Positions 6,759 through 14,253 of a stretch of DNA of 23,360 nucleotides are shown here, one piece after another. Numbering within the stretch: the first letter of the stretch is position 1; every line of letters starts with the position of its first letter. The notes under the pieces are model-generated. The model was given only the letters and a program-made list of their open reading frames with translations, was not told the DNA's origin and searched no databases. The stretch is from RBG-16-64-43 sp035288225 (lineage in GTDB: Bacteria; Chloroflexota; Anaerolineae; Anaerolineales; RBG-16-64-43). The position numbers and the translations under genes are program-made. The DNA lies in assembly GCA_035288225.1 (NCBI GenBank), contig DATEAT010000045.1:1-23360 (forward strand), in the 5' to 3' direction.

Positions 6759-7727
6759 ATGCGGAAGTCCGCCAGGCTTCAGTCCGCCCCCAAGCTTACC
6801 GCGACAGCGTGGATGCTGATCATCGCAGTGTCGTGCGTCGGTTCTCCTGATGTTCCCCTCACACCTCTGTCTTTGCGAGACCCTGTTCCAGTTCTGACTT
6901 TAGCGATCATACGGGCAACGGAAACGCCGATCCCGAATACAGCCCGCCCAACATGGGCAACAGCCACCAGGTTTCCAACACCCCTGCCGACCTGGACGGC
7001 ACTCCCGACTTTGAATCCTCTTGAGGCGAAGAGGACATTGAGGAGACTCCAGAAGACAAACGCCGACTGCGTCCTTCCTTGTTGGTGGGGCATAACGCCC
7101 GGCGTGACCTCCTTGGGAACGACCCGCCAGCTTATGGAGACTTATGGCGTTAGGTTTGCCCTTTGGAACTGGACGCTACTCGAAAAGGCGGGCGGGACCG
7201 TTGTAAGCAGTTCCTATGAGCTCGGGTTTCCCGATGATCCGGCATTTGATGACTGGCGGGTTTCCATCGGTGCAGTAGGAGACCGGGTTTCGTGGATAGA
7301 CCTGTCTGACGTCACTTCGGGGTCGAAGTTCTCCCTTGGATCGCTGCTTCACGAATACGGCCCTCCCGAAGATGGGTGGGTGAGCGTTGGAATATCACCC
7401 GAGGGAGGATACCTGCCAATGTGGTTGTTCCTAAGCTATCCACATCAGTTGTTCTTCGCTTTCTATGAGTTTGGAGCAAGCAGCATGGGAAGCTATGTCG
7501 TAGCATGCCCGGACGATCGCGGGCCTAGCTTGGCGATTTGGTCCAAGGAAGATCCACTCAGCGTCGAGGCCCTCCTTCGGCAGGCACTTGGACCTCCCGT
7601 GCGGGGCATAGGGCGGCCTATTGTGGACTTGATGGAAGGGATTGGGATGACTATCGAGGGTTTCTGCACCGCCTATTCAGGACCCCCGTCAGGACGGTGC
7701 ATAAGGACACCCTCGCATCTGTGGTAA
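6759..7727 (+). CDS. Exported protein with PCWWGITPG motif, function unknown
   Basis: The 322-residue product has a basic N-terminus and a hydrophobic segment (17-26) ending IAVSC, so it may be a lipoprotein at Cys26. Thr/Pro-rich sequence (53-85) leads to a mature domain opening with CVLPCWWGITPG (Cys104, Cys108). I recall similar Cys-x3-CWWGI openings in hypothetical proteins of Anaerolineae, unverified here. The rest contains aromatic-rich strands and no known catalytic motif. GGAGG lies 11 bases before the chosen ATG; an in-frame ATG at 6732 is an alternative. Base composition is clearly less GC-rich than in neighbouring genes, suggesting transfer or weak codon selection. It stands alone between the tRNA operon and the methyltransferase gene. 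Confidence 0.75.
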   Translation: MRKSARLQSAPKLTATAWMLIIAVSCVGSPDVPLTPLSLRDPVPVLTLAIIRATETPIPNTARPTWATATRFPTPLPTWTALPTLNPLEAKRTLRRLQKTNADCVLPCWWGITPGVTSLGTTRQLMETYGVRFALWNWTLLEKAGGTVVSSSYELGFPDDPAFDDWRVSIGAVGDRVSWIDLSDVTSGSKFSLGSLLHEYGPPEDGWVSVGISPEGGYLPMWLFLSYPHQLFFAFYEFGASSMGSYVVACPDDRGPSLAIWSKEDPLSVEALLRQALGPPVRGIGRPIVDLMEGIGMTIEGFCTAYSGPPSGRCIRTPSHLW

Positions 7728-7858
7728 TGAAACGTCTCTTACCGGAACACCCCCACCCGCGTGCGTGATGCATCCACACTCGTCAGTCGACTAGCAAGTG
7801 AGATCCGGCAACCATCACACAACGGTCGGGCACTCCAACAGAATGCGGAGCTTCCAGA

Positions 7859-8629
7859 ATGGATGACTACGAATTGATGGCGCGCTTCTACGACCTGGTC
7901 AATGCGGACCTGACCGAGGACCTGCCCTTCTGGCTAGGCCTCGCGGCCGAGCGCGGCGGCCCGGTGCTCGAGTTGGGCTGCGGCAGCGGGCGTGTGCTGC
8001 TGCAATTGGCACGCGAAGGGCTGCGCACCGTGGGCGTGGATTGCTCGCCGGCGATGCTCGCCCGGGCCCGCGCGCGCCTGGCCCAGCGTGCGGACCTGGG
8101 TCAGCGCGTGACGCTGATCGAGCAGGATGTGCGTGCGCTTGCGCTCGGCGAGCGGTTCCCGCTGGCCATCATGCCGCTCAACACTTTCGCTCACCTGCTC
8201 ACCTTCGATGACCAGCACCTGGCACTGGTTCGAGTAGCGGAGCACATGGCACCGGGCGGCTGGTTTGCGCTTGATGTTCCCAATGCCGCGGAAGTGTACG
8301 GTGCGCCGCCGGGCGGGTTGACGCTCGAACGAACGGTCCGCGATGAATCGTCCGGCCGAGAGGTGATGGAGTTCTCGATGCTCAGCCTCGACCGCACGGC
8401 GCAGCTCGGGCATATCACGTGGATCTACGATGAGATCGACCTCGAGGGCCAAGTGCGCCGGACGCGCATCCCGATGACTTTGCGCTACACCTTCCCGGCC
8501 GAAATGCGCGCGTTGCTCGAGCTGGCTGGATTGCGCTTGGTGGGGCTCTACGGGGGATATCAACGCGAGCCGTTCGAGGAGGGCTCGCCGCGCATGCTGG
8601 TGCTGGCCGAGCGGCCAGCCCGCGGCTGA
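7859..8629 (+). CDS. Class I SAM-dependent methyltransferase
   Basis: The 256-residue product has the Rossmann-type SAM fold: motif I VLELGCGSGRV (36-46), the acidic ribose-binding residue Asp61 after strand 2 (TVGVDCSP), motif II-like LIEQDVRAL (87-95) and PLNTFAHL near the active site (106-113). The C-terminal half has the strand pattern common in small-molecule methyltransferases. The substrate cannot be deduced. GGAG lies about 10 bases before the ATG. Its TGA abuts, base to base, the stop of the convergent transglycosylase-like gene. Confidence 0.9.
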   Translation: MDDYELMARFYDLVNADLTEDLPFWLGLAAERGGPVLELGCGSGRVLLQLAREGLRTVGVDCSPAMLARARARLAQRADLGQRVTLIEQDVRALALGERFPLAIMPLNTFAHLLTFDDQHLALVRVAEHMAPGGWFALDVPNAAEVYGAPPGGLTLERTVRDESSGREVMEFSMLSLDRTAQLGHITWIYDEIDLEGQVRRTRIPMTLRYTFPAEMRALLELAGLRLVGLYGGYQREPFEEGSPRMLVLAERPARG

Positions 8630-10258
8630 TCAGCGCGCGATGTCTTCGACGTAATCGACCGCGCCCTCGCAGGCCGGGTCGAGATAGCGGATGACCGAGG
8701 TCCACACCAGGGGCTTGCGAAGCCGCCAGGCCTCTTGCAGGGCTTCATAGAGGCACCCCGGCCCGGCATTGTAGTTGACCAGCGTGAAGCGCCACAGGTC
8801 TTCGTAGGTCGAAACCACCGAGGGCAGGCTGCGCGTGGTGTTGCGCACGATCCGGTCCGTCTGCTCGCAACTTGCCATCAGCGTTTCCGCGAAGACCCCC
8901 ACGCTAAAGTTCACCTGCGAAAGATCAATCCCCATGGGGCAGGTCGCGCACTCCGCATTGGCCTGGCTCACCAGCGCCCCGCGCAGTGTGGCTCGCTCGG
9001 CCGCTTCCAGGTTGGCGTAGCCGCGATCGCAGATCTTGGATTGCAGCACCAGCGGGCAAAACTGGTGGTAGAAGGAGCTGTTCCACAAAAGGGTGATGTC
9101 CGCCCCGTTCTCGGTGAGCTGCCCGAGCCCCACCTCTTCTGCCGTGCGGTAGATGCCCGGCCAGAATTGGCTCTCGCGGGCGAACATGTTCTTCATCAGC
9201 ATCGCCGGCACGCCGGAAGTCTCGGCGGCTTGCAGAATGACCTCGTCAAACCGGTTTTGCCATTCCTCGACTAACGGCCCGGCCTTCTCCAGGCCGCAGG
9301 TGTCCGCGACGCCTCCGGATTGCAGCCCGCCAGAAGGGCACTCGCTCGCATTCACCAGTCCCTGGCGAATGAGCACTCCCGCGAGGAAGGCGTAGGGTTC
9401 GCTGGAGGCCAGCGCAGCCGCATCCCGCGGAGAGGTGAGCCACTCTGCCGGCCCGCCCACTGGCGGGAAGGTCTCCCAGACTTGCGAACAGCTGGCCAGC
9501 GGCGCGCCCTTCCATTGGGTGCTGAGCACGTCCACAAACCAGGTATCGGCTTCGGGGATATGACCCTGCGAATAGATCAGGCGCACCTGGGCTTTGTACT
9601 TCTCGCTGCTGTCGCCGTAGGTGGAGTTGGCCCAGAACTCGACGGCCACTCCGCGCTCGGTGGTGGGCGATATCGGCAGGTCGCACATATCGCCCTGGCA
9701 GCTGAAGGGTACGTTGTTGTACTTGCCTTGCAAGCTCAGGATGGATTCATTGGGCAGAGGCTCCTGCGCCGTCAGGCGCAGGCTGGGCACCTGCTCGCAC
9801 GCCAGACCCGGTGGACCCGAGGGGCAACCCTCCAGGCTGACCCACACCGTGGGTTCAGGCAAATCGACGGTCACTTCGCGCTCGTCGGGGGTCGAGGCTT
9901 GCCACTGCAGATACAACCCGGGGCACAGTGCCGTGTCTTCCCCCTCCGCGGCGGCCGGGCAGGCCTGGCTGGCGTACCAGGTGGTGAAGGTCTCTTCGCC
10001 ACAGGTCTGGTAGATTTCGGCACCCGTCGGCAGTCCCTCATGGTCCACCGACAACCGGCAGATGACTTCGTTGTTCAACCATCGATTGAGCAACCAGTCG
10101 TTGCGCACGTACGATACGAGAATGGTGGTCTTGCGGCGCGGGCCGGGGGTGGGCGTGGGCACGGCCGGCTGCGAGGCGCGCGAGGCGATCGTCGCAGGGC
10201 CAGCCGCGAGAAGGAAGAATGCAATGAACAGCAAGAGAAACGGTGCGAGCCTGCGCAT
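8630..10258 (-). CDS. Exported Cys-rich lytic transglycosylase-like (SLT) protein
   Basis: The 542-residue product has a signal sequence or N-terminal anchor (4-20) and a short Pro/Thr linker (31-40). The C-terminal region carries SLT lysozyme-like hallmarks: catalytic-type Glu362 in MFARESQFWPG, GLGQLT (377-382) and NYNAGPG (495-501). The roughly 300 residues before it contain beta-rich domains without a recognised family. Eighteen cysteines are scattered over the mature chain, suggesting many disulfides in an extracytoplasmic setting. Cleavage of the glycan strand of peptidoglycan is the family reaction. The usual SLT core is stretched by long Cys-containing insertions between the GLGQLT and YNAGPG motifs, so activity is less certain. 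The frame is open 69 codons upstream, but the ATG at 10258 begins the signal sequence. Confidence 0.8.
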   Translation of the reverse strand: MRRLAPFLLLFIAFFLLAAGPATIASRASQPAVPTPTPGPRRKTTILVSYVRNDWLLNRWLNNEVICRLSVDHEGLPTGAEIYQTCGEETFTTWYASQACPAAAEGEDTALCPGLYLQWQASTPDEREVTVDLPEPTVWVSLEGCPSGPPGLACEQVPSLRLTAQEPLPNESILSLQGKYNNVPFSCQGDMCDLPISPTTERGVAVEFWANSTYGDSSEKYKAQVRLIYSQGHIPEADTWFVDVLSTQWKGAPLASCSQVWETFPPVGGPAEWLTSPRDAAALASSEPYAFLAGVLIRQGLVNASECPSGGLQSGGVADTCGLEKAGPLVEEWQNRFDEVILQAAETSGVPAMLMKNMFARESQFWPGIYRTAEEVGLGQLTENGADITLLWNSSFYHQFCPLVLQSKICDRGYANLEAAERATLRGALVSQANAECATCPMGIDLSQVNFSVGVFAETLMASCEQTDRIVRNTTRSLPSVVSTYEDLWRFTLVNYNAGPGCLYEALQEAWRLRKPLVWTSVIRYLDPACEGAVDYVEDIAR

Positions 10259-10512
10259 CTTTGTGGTTACCACGATATCACCGGCGTTCGCCCGCTGCAA
10301 TAGCCCGAACGGCGCGCAAGAAACCCGCACGGCCAGGGCCCGCCGGTCAACCGCCGCATCGCTGGAAACCTGCGCGCCTCGCCGGTCATCCACTTCCGCA
10401 GATCTCGGGGGGCGCCCTATTTGTAGCTGGCTGGCTTGGCTGCAGGTTAAATGCCAGAGGCCCAAAGCATGGGTGGGAACGGCGGGGCCGCCAAGCCTCG
10501 GCCGGCAGCGCG

Positions 10513-11151
10513 TTACGCCCTGCCCTGGCTCTCCTCGCCCAAGCGCGCGAAGAATTCACGGAGCACTTTCAGCCGCTCGCGGCCGAGGGCTTTCGCCGAC
10601 TCGGTGTTCAACCGTTCCGGAATGCGCGCGAGTTTGAATTCAAACTCGTGATGGGCGCTGTGCACTTCGCCCGGCTCCAGCCCATCGCCCCGGCGGAAGC
10701 GCGCCGAGGGCTCGCGGTAGAACGGATTCCCGTGCAGCGCCGCGAAGGCAATGGCCCGCGCCGCACCCACGGCACCGATCGCATCCAGTTTGTCGGCGTC
10801 GTAGACGACCTTGGCCTCGAGCGATTTTTCGACGTCAGTGGTTTCGCGAAAGCGGTGAGCCAGGATGCACTCCGCCACACGTTCGACTCGCGCCGCCTGC
10901 CACCCCTCAGCCGTCAGCGTCTGGCGCGCGAAACCCGCCGATCGTTCGTGGTGGCCGGAGCGGGCCCGCGTGGCGTCGTTCTCCCCCAATGCGGCATCGT
11001 GAAGTAACACCGCGGCTCGCACGATTTCGAGGTCGGCCCCCTCCGCCTCGCCAATACGTTCGGCCAATGCGAGCACGCGCAGAACATGATCAAAATCGTG
11101 CACGGCATCCGCGCCGCGGTACCACTCCCGGGCCTGTTCGAGGCTGGGCAC
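10513..11151 (-). CDS. HD-domain phosphohydrolase, YedJ-like
   Basis: The product is about 212 residues from the GTG at 11151. It holds an HD metal site: His18 and His22 (VHDFDHVLRV), His51-Asp52 (LLHDAAL), His99 (ILAHRF), and the family motif YDADKLDAIGAVGAAR (117-132). This motif is shared with YedJ-type metal-dependent hydrolases. The substrate is unknown. The upstream acpS stop lies one base before the GTG, so translation is probably coupled; upstream sequence in frame overlaps acpS. It is the last gene of the run starting at UDP-glucose dehydrogenase. Confidence 0.85.
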   Translation of the reverse strand: MPSLEQAREWYRGADAVHDFDHVLRVLALAERIGEAEGADLEIVRAAVLLHDAALGENDATRARSGHHERSAGFARQTLTAEGWQAARVERVAECILAHRFRETTDVEKSLEAKVVYDADKLDAIGAVGAARAIAFAALHGNPFYREPSARFRRGDGLEPGEVHSAHHEFEFKLARIPERLNTESAKALGRERLKVLREFFARLGEESQGRA

Positions 11152-11152
11152 C

Positions 11153-11527
11153 CTAGCCGCCCGCTCGCTGAGCGACGACCACAGCCAGCGCCTGGCCGCC
11201 CGCGTGGGAAAGGCTGAGCGCCCACTCGTTGAGCCCCAAGGCTTCCGCCAGCCGCGCGGCTTCGCCATAGAGAAGAAGGCTCGGCTCGCCCTGCGGCCCG
11301 CGCTGCACCTCAATATCGCGCCAACCGACGCGCGTCATGAGGCCCACGCCCAATGCTTTGGAGGCCGCTTCCTTGGCGGCGATGCGCACCGCGAAGGACT
11401 CTGTGCGGCCGCGGCAGTCTTCGATCTCACGCGGGGTGAGAACGCGCGCGAGGAAGCGCGCGCCCCAGCGCTCGCGGGCGCGAGCCACCCGATCGCACGG
11501 CAAAAGGTCCGCGCCGACTCTCAGCAC
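11153..11527 (-). CDS. acpS: Holo-[acyl-carrier-protein] synthase
   Basis: AcpS transfers 4'-phosphopantetheine from CoA to acyl carrier protein. The 124-residue length fits. Recognised parts are GADLLPCDRV (5-14, with metal-binding Asp7), FLARVLTPREIEDC (25-38), RIAAKEAASKALGVG (48-62, Glu53 as second metal ligand) and LSLSHAGGQALAVV (104-117). The GTG start is chosen because AAGGAG lies 9 bases upstream. It follows the second M16 gene by 23 bases and is one base from the HD gene. No fatty-acid genes are nearby. Confidence 0.93.
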   Translation of the reverse strand: MLRVGADLLPCDRVARARERWGARFLARVLTPREIEDCRGRTESFAVRIAAKEAASKALGVGLMTRVGWRDIEVQRGPQGEPSLLLYGEAARLAEALGLNEWALSLSHAGGQALAVVVAQRAGG

Positions 11528-11550
11528 TGCGTAAGGCTCCTTGGCATGGC

Positions 11551-12933
11551 TCAGGGCGGAGGCTCGCTGAGCGGGCCGGCAATACCGATCGCCAAACGGT
11601 CGGGGTGCAGGTAGCGGCGCGCCGTCTCGAGGATTTCTTCGCGGGTGACCGCCGCCACCAGCCCGGGGAAGCGCTGGTAATACTCCAGGCCCAGGTTGAA
11701 GAGCTCGATGTTCATCAACGCGGCCGCCAGGCCTTCGTTCGATTCGAGTTGCAGCGGCAGCCGCCCGATCAGGCTGGCTTGGTTGTCCGTCAATTCGACC
11801 GCAGTCACTTTGGTCTGCACAAAACGACCGATCTCGCGCCGGATGAGTTCCAGCGCGCGTTCGATATTGCGCGGGTTGACTCCGGCCATGGCCATCCACG
11901 GGCCGGGGCCCAGACCGCCGGCCAGGCTGCTGAAGGCGTAGTAGGCCAGGCCTTCGTCTTCACGAACGGCCTCGCCAATTCGCCCGAAGGTCCCGAAGCG
12001 TCCAAGAATGTTGTTGCCGATCAGCGCCGGAAAGAAGTCGGCCGAGGCGCGCGCCGGGCCGGGCACACCCAGCACCAGGTCGGCCTGCGATTTCCCGGGC
12101 AGCGACACGTGCCGTTCGCGAAGCTCTTGCAGGCGCGGCGCCGCGGGCAGCGCCGCACGCACCGGCTGGTTCGGGTTGTGCCAATCGGCGAAGTACTTCT
12201 CGATCATCGCCAGCGCACGCCCGCTGTGCACCGCCCCGGCCACCGTCAGAATCATGCCGCGCGGCCCATAGACCCCGCTGTGGAATTGAACGATCTCCTC
12301 ACGGGTGATGGATTGAATGGTCTCCGGCGTGCCATCTTCATCGTGCGCGTAAGGGTGGCCCTCGTAGGCGAGCTCCGCGAAGGCCAGCTGCGCGCGATCG
12401 CCGGTGTCCTCCTGGCGGATAGCCAACTGCGTCAGGTATTCGCCGCGCAGCCGTTCGACCTGCTCGGCGGGAAAATTCGGCCGACGCAGCGCCTCCGCGG
12501 CCAGGCTGGTCAGGCTGCCGAAGTCTTCCGCCAAGCCGTGGGCGTAGAAGGTGGTGGTGTGCATGCCCGAGCCGAAGCCAAGCGAAGCGCCCACCGACTC
12601 GAGGGCCTCATAGATCTCGTGAAAGCTGCGCTGCTCCGTGCCGCGCATCAGCGATGAGGACGTCATCCCGGCCAACCCGGCCTTGGCCGCAGTCTCGTCG
12701 AGGCCGCCGGCCTCCAGTGAGCCCTGGATCACCACCGACGGGCTGAGGAAGTTCTCGCGGATGAGGACCGTGATGCCGTTCTCGAGTTCGTGGCGCTCGA
12801 CGCTGGCCGGCCCGGGCAGGGTTTGCGGATCGAGGCGAGGCAGGTCCACGCGACGTGCGCGGGCGCGCGGCTTGGGGCGCGATGCCCGGCGGGCAGTTTT
12901 GCGAGGGCGCACGCGGGGGCGGGATTTGGGCAT
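11551..12933 (-). CDS. M16-family protein lacking zinc ligands (R/Y-type partner)
   Basis: The 460-residue product has the M16 fold but, where the catalytic HxxEH should be, GLAGMTSSSLMRGT (86-99): the two His and the Glu become Gly89, Ser93 and Ser92. It keeps the substrate-binding Arg/Tyr pair of non-catalytic subunits in AVREDEGLAYY (Arg323, Tyr330). Known M16B pairs combine one zinc subunit with one such R/Y subunit. The gene immediately upstream, 27 bases away, encodes the zinc partner. The first 29 residues are extremely Arg/Lys-rich, and GGAG correctly spaced before the ATG supports that start. No signal peptide is evident, so the pair is probably cytoplasmic. Confidence 0.93.
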   Translation of the reverse strand: MPKSRPRVRPRKTARRASRPKPRARARRVDLPRLDPQTLPGPASVERHELENGITVLIRENFLSPSVVIQGSLEAGGLDETAAKAGLAGMTSSSLMRGTEQRSFHEIYEALESVGASLGFGSGMHTTTFYAHGLAEDFGSLTSLAAEALRRPNFPAEQVERLRGEYLTQLAIRQEDTGDRAQLAFAELAYEGHPYAHDEDGTPETIQSITREEIVQFHSGVYGPRGMILTVAGAVHSGRALAMIEKYFADWHNPNQPVRAALPAAPRLQELRERHVSLPGKSQADLVLGVPGPARASADFFPALIGNNILGRFGTFGRIGEAVREDEGLAYYAFSSLAGGLGPGPWMAMAGVNPRNIERALELIRREIGRFVQTKVTAVELTDNQASLIGRLPLQLESNEGLAAALMNIELFNLGLEYYQRFPGLVAAVTREEILETARRYLHPDRLAIGIAGPLSEPPP

Positions 12934-12960
12934 GGCGGTTCTCCGAGAGCGGCCGGGCGA

Positions 12961-14253
12961 TCAGCCGCCCGGGCTCTCCTGAGTCGGCAGATAGAAGCCC
13001 ACCGTGCGGTTGCGCCGCGCCAGGTACTTGCGCGCCGCGTGCTGCACGTCGTCGGGCGTGACGGAGTCGAGTTTCTCGATGTAGTTTTCGAACCAATCGT
13101 AGGAGGCGAAGATCTCGGCGTAGCCCATCCAGAAGGCCTGGTTGGTCACGGTCTCACTGCCGTAGGCGAAGATGGCGCGCGCCTGCTTGACGGCCCGCTT
13201 GAGCTCGGCCTCCGACACCGGATCGTCCACCACCCGGCGCACTTCGCCATCCAGTGCGGCCAGCACCTGCTCGGGCGTCTTGCCTTGGCGCACCGTGGCG
13301 GCGATTGAATACAGGAACGGGTCGATGGTGGCGGCCATGCCGCCGCTGACGGAGGCCGCCAGCTCGGTTTCGACCAAGGCGCGATACAGGCGGGAGGTCT
13401 TGTTGGAGATGCCGGCGCCGAATAGGTTGAAGTTGCTCGGGCCGGAGAGCACGCTGTCGAGGACGATGAGCGGGAAGAATTCCGGGTCGGAGGCCGGCGG
13501 GACGTGATAAGCCACGTCCACGAAGGCTGTCTCCCCGGGGCCCTCGACCGACACGCGCCGCTCGCCGCGCTGGGCCGGTTCGGGGCGGGTGATCTGGGGC
13601 GGCGGGGCCGCAGGCGGCAGGTTTCCGTACAACTCGCGGATGCGCGCGAGCATCGGCCGCCACTGGAAATCGCCTGCCACGGTCAGGATGGCGTTGTTGG
13701 GGATGTAGTAGCGGCGATAGTGGGAGAACAGGTCCTCGCGCGTCATCGAGGCCAGGTCGGCCACGTCGCCGATCACCTCATGGTGATAGGAGTGCACGCG
13801 GAAGGCCGCGGCCTGCACCTCTTCGGAGAGGCGGAAAGTGGGTTCGTTCTCGTTGCCCTGCCGCTCGGAGATGATCACCGTGCGTTCGGAGGTGACGTCC
13901 TTGTTGGCGAACAGGCTCTGGGCCATGCGGTCGGCTTCCAGGCGCAACGCCAGGTCCACCCGGTCGGAGGGCAGCGTCTCGTAGTAAGCCGTCCAATCCA
14001 GCCAGGTCATGGCGTTCCACATGCCGCCTTCGCGCGAGATGGTACGGTCCAAAAGCCCCGGCGGAAAGGTGGGGGTGCCTTTGAATTGCATGTGCTCGAC
14101 CCAATGCGAGACCCCCGTCTGACCGGCGCGCTCATTGCGCGAGCCGACGCGGTACCAGATCCACACACTGGTGATGGGAGCGGTGTGGATTTCTTTCAGC
14201 AACACCTGCAAACCGTTGCGCAGGCGCGCGCGATGCACCCGTCCGCTGCTCAT
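12961..14253 (-). CDS. Zinc-dependent M16 peptidase (catalytic subunit)
   Basis: The 430-residue product carries the inverted zinc motif HWVEH (50-54), followed by QFKGT as in mitochondrial processing peptidase relatives, and a third ligand candidate Glu130 in TVIISERQGNENEP, at the expected distance. The remaining N- and C-terminal M16 halves are complete. GGGGAGAAG precedes the ATG, which overlaps the UDP-glucose dehydrogenase stop in an ATGA. With the next gene it probably forms a heterodimer that degrades or processes unfolded peptides. No signal peptide is seen. Confidence 0.94.
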   Translation of the reverse strand: MSSGRVHRARLRNGLQVLLKEIHTAPITSVWIWYRVGSRNERAGQTGVSHWVEHMQFKGTPTFPPGLLDRTISREGGMWNAMTWLDWTAYYETLPSDRVDLALRLEADRMAQSLFANKDVTSERTVIISERQGNENEPTFRLSEEVQAAAFRVHSYHHEVIGDVADLASMTREDLFSHYRRYYIPNNAILTVAGDFQWRPMLARIRELYGNLPPAAPPPQITRPEPAQRGERRVSVEGPGETAFVDVAYHVPPASDPEFFPLIVLDSVLSGPSNFNLFGAGISNKTSRLYRALVETELAASVSGGMAATIDPFLYSIAATVRQGKTPEQVLAALDGEVRRVVDDPVSEAELKRAVKQARAIFAYGSETVTNQAFWMGYAEIFASYDWFENYIEKLDSVTPDDVQHAARKYLARRNRTVGFYLPTQESPGG

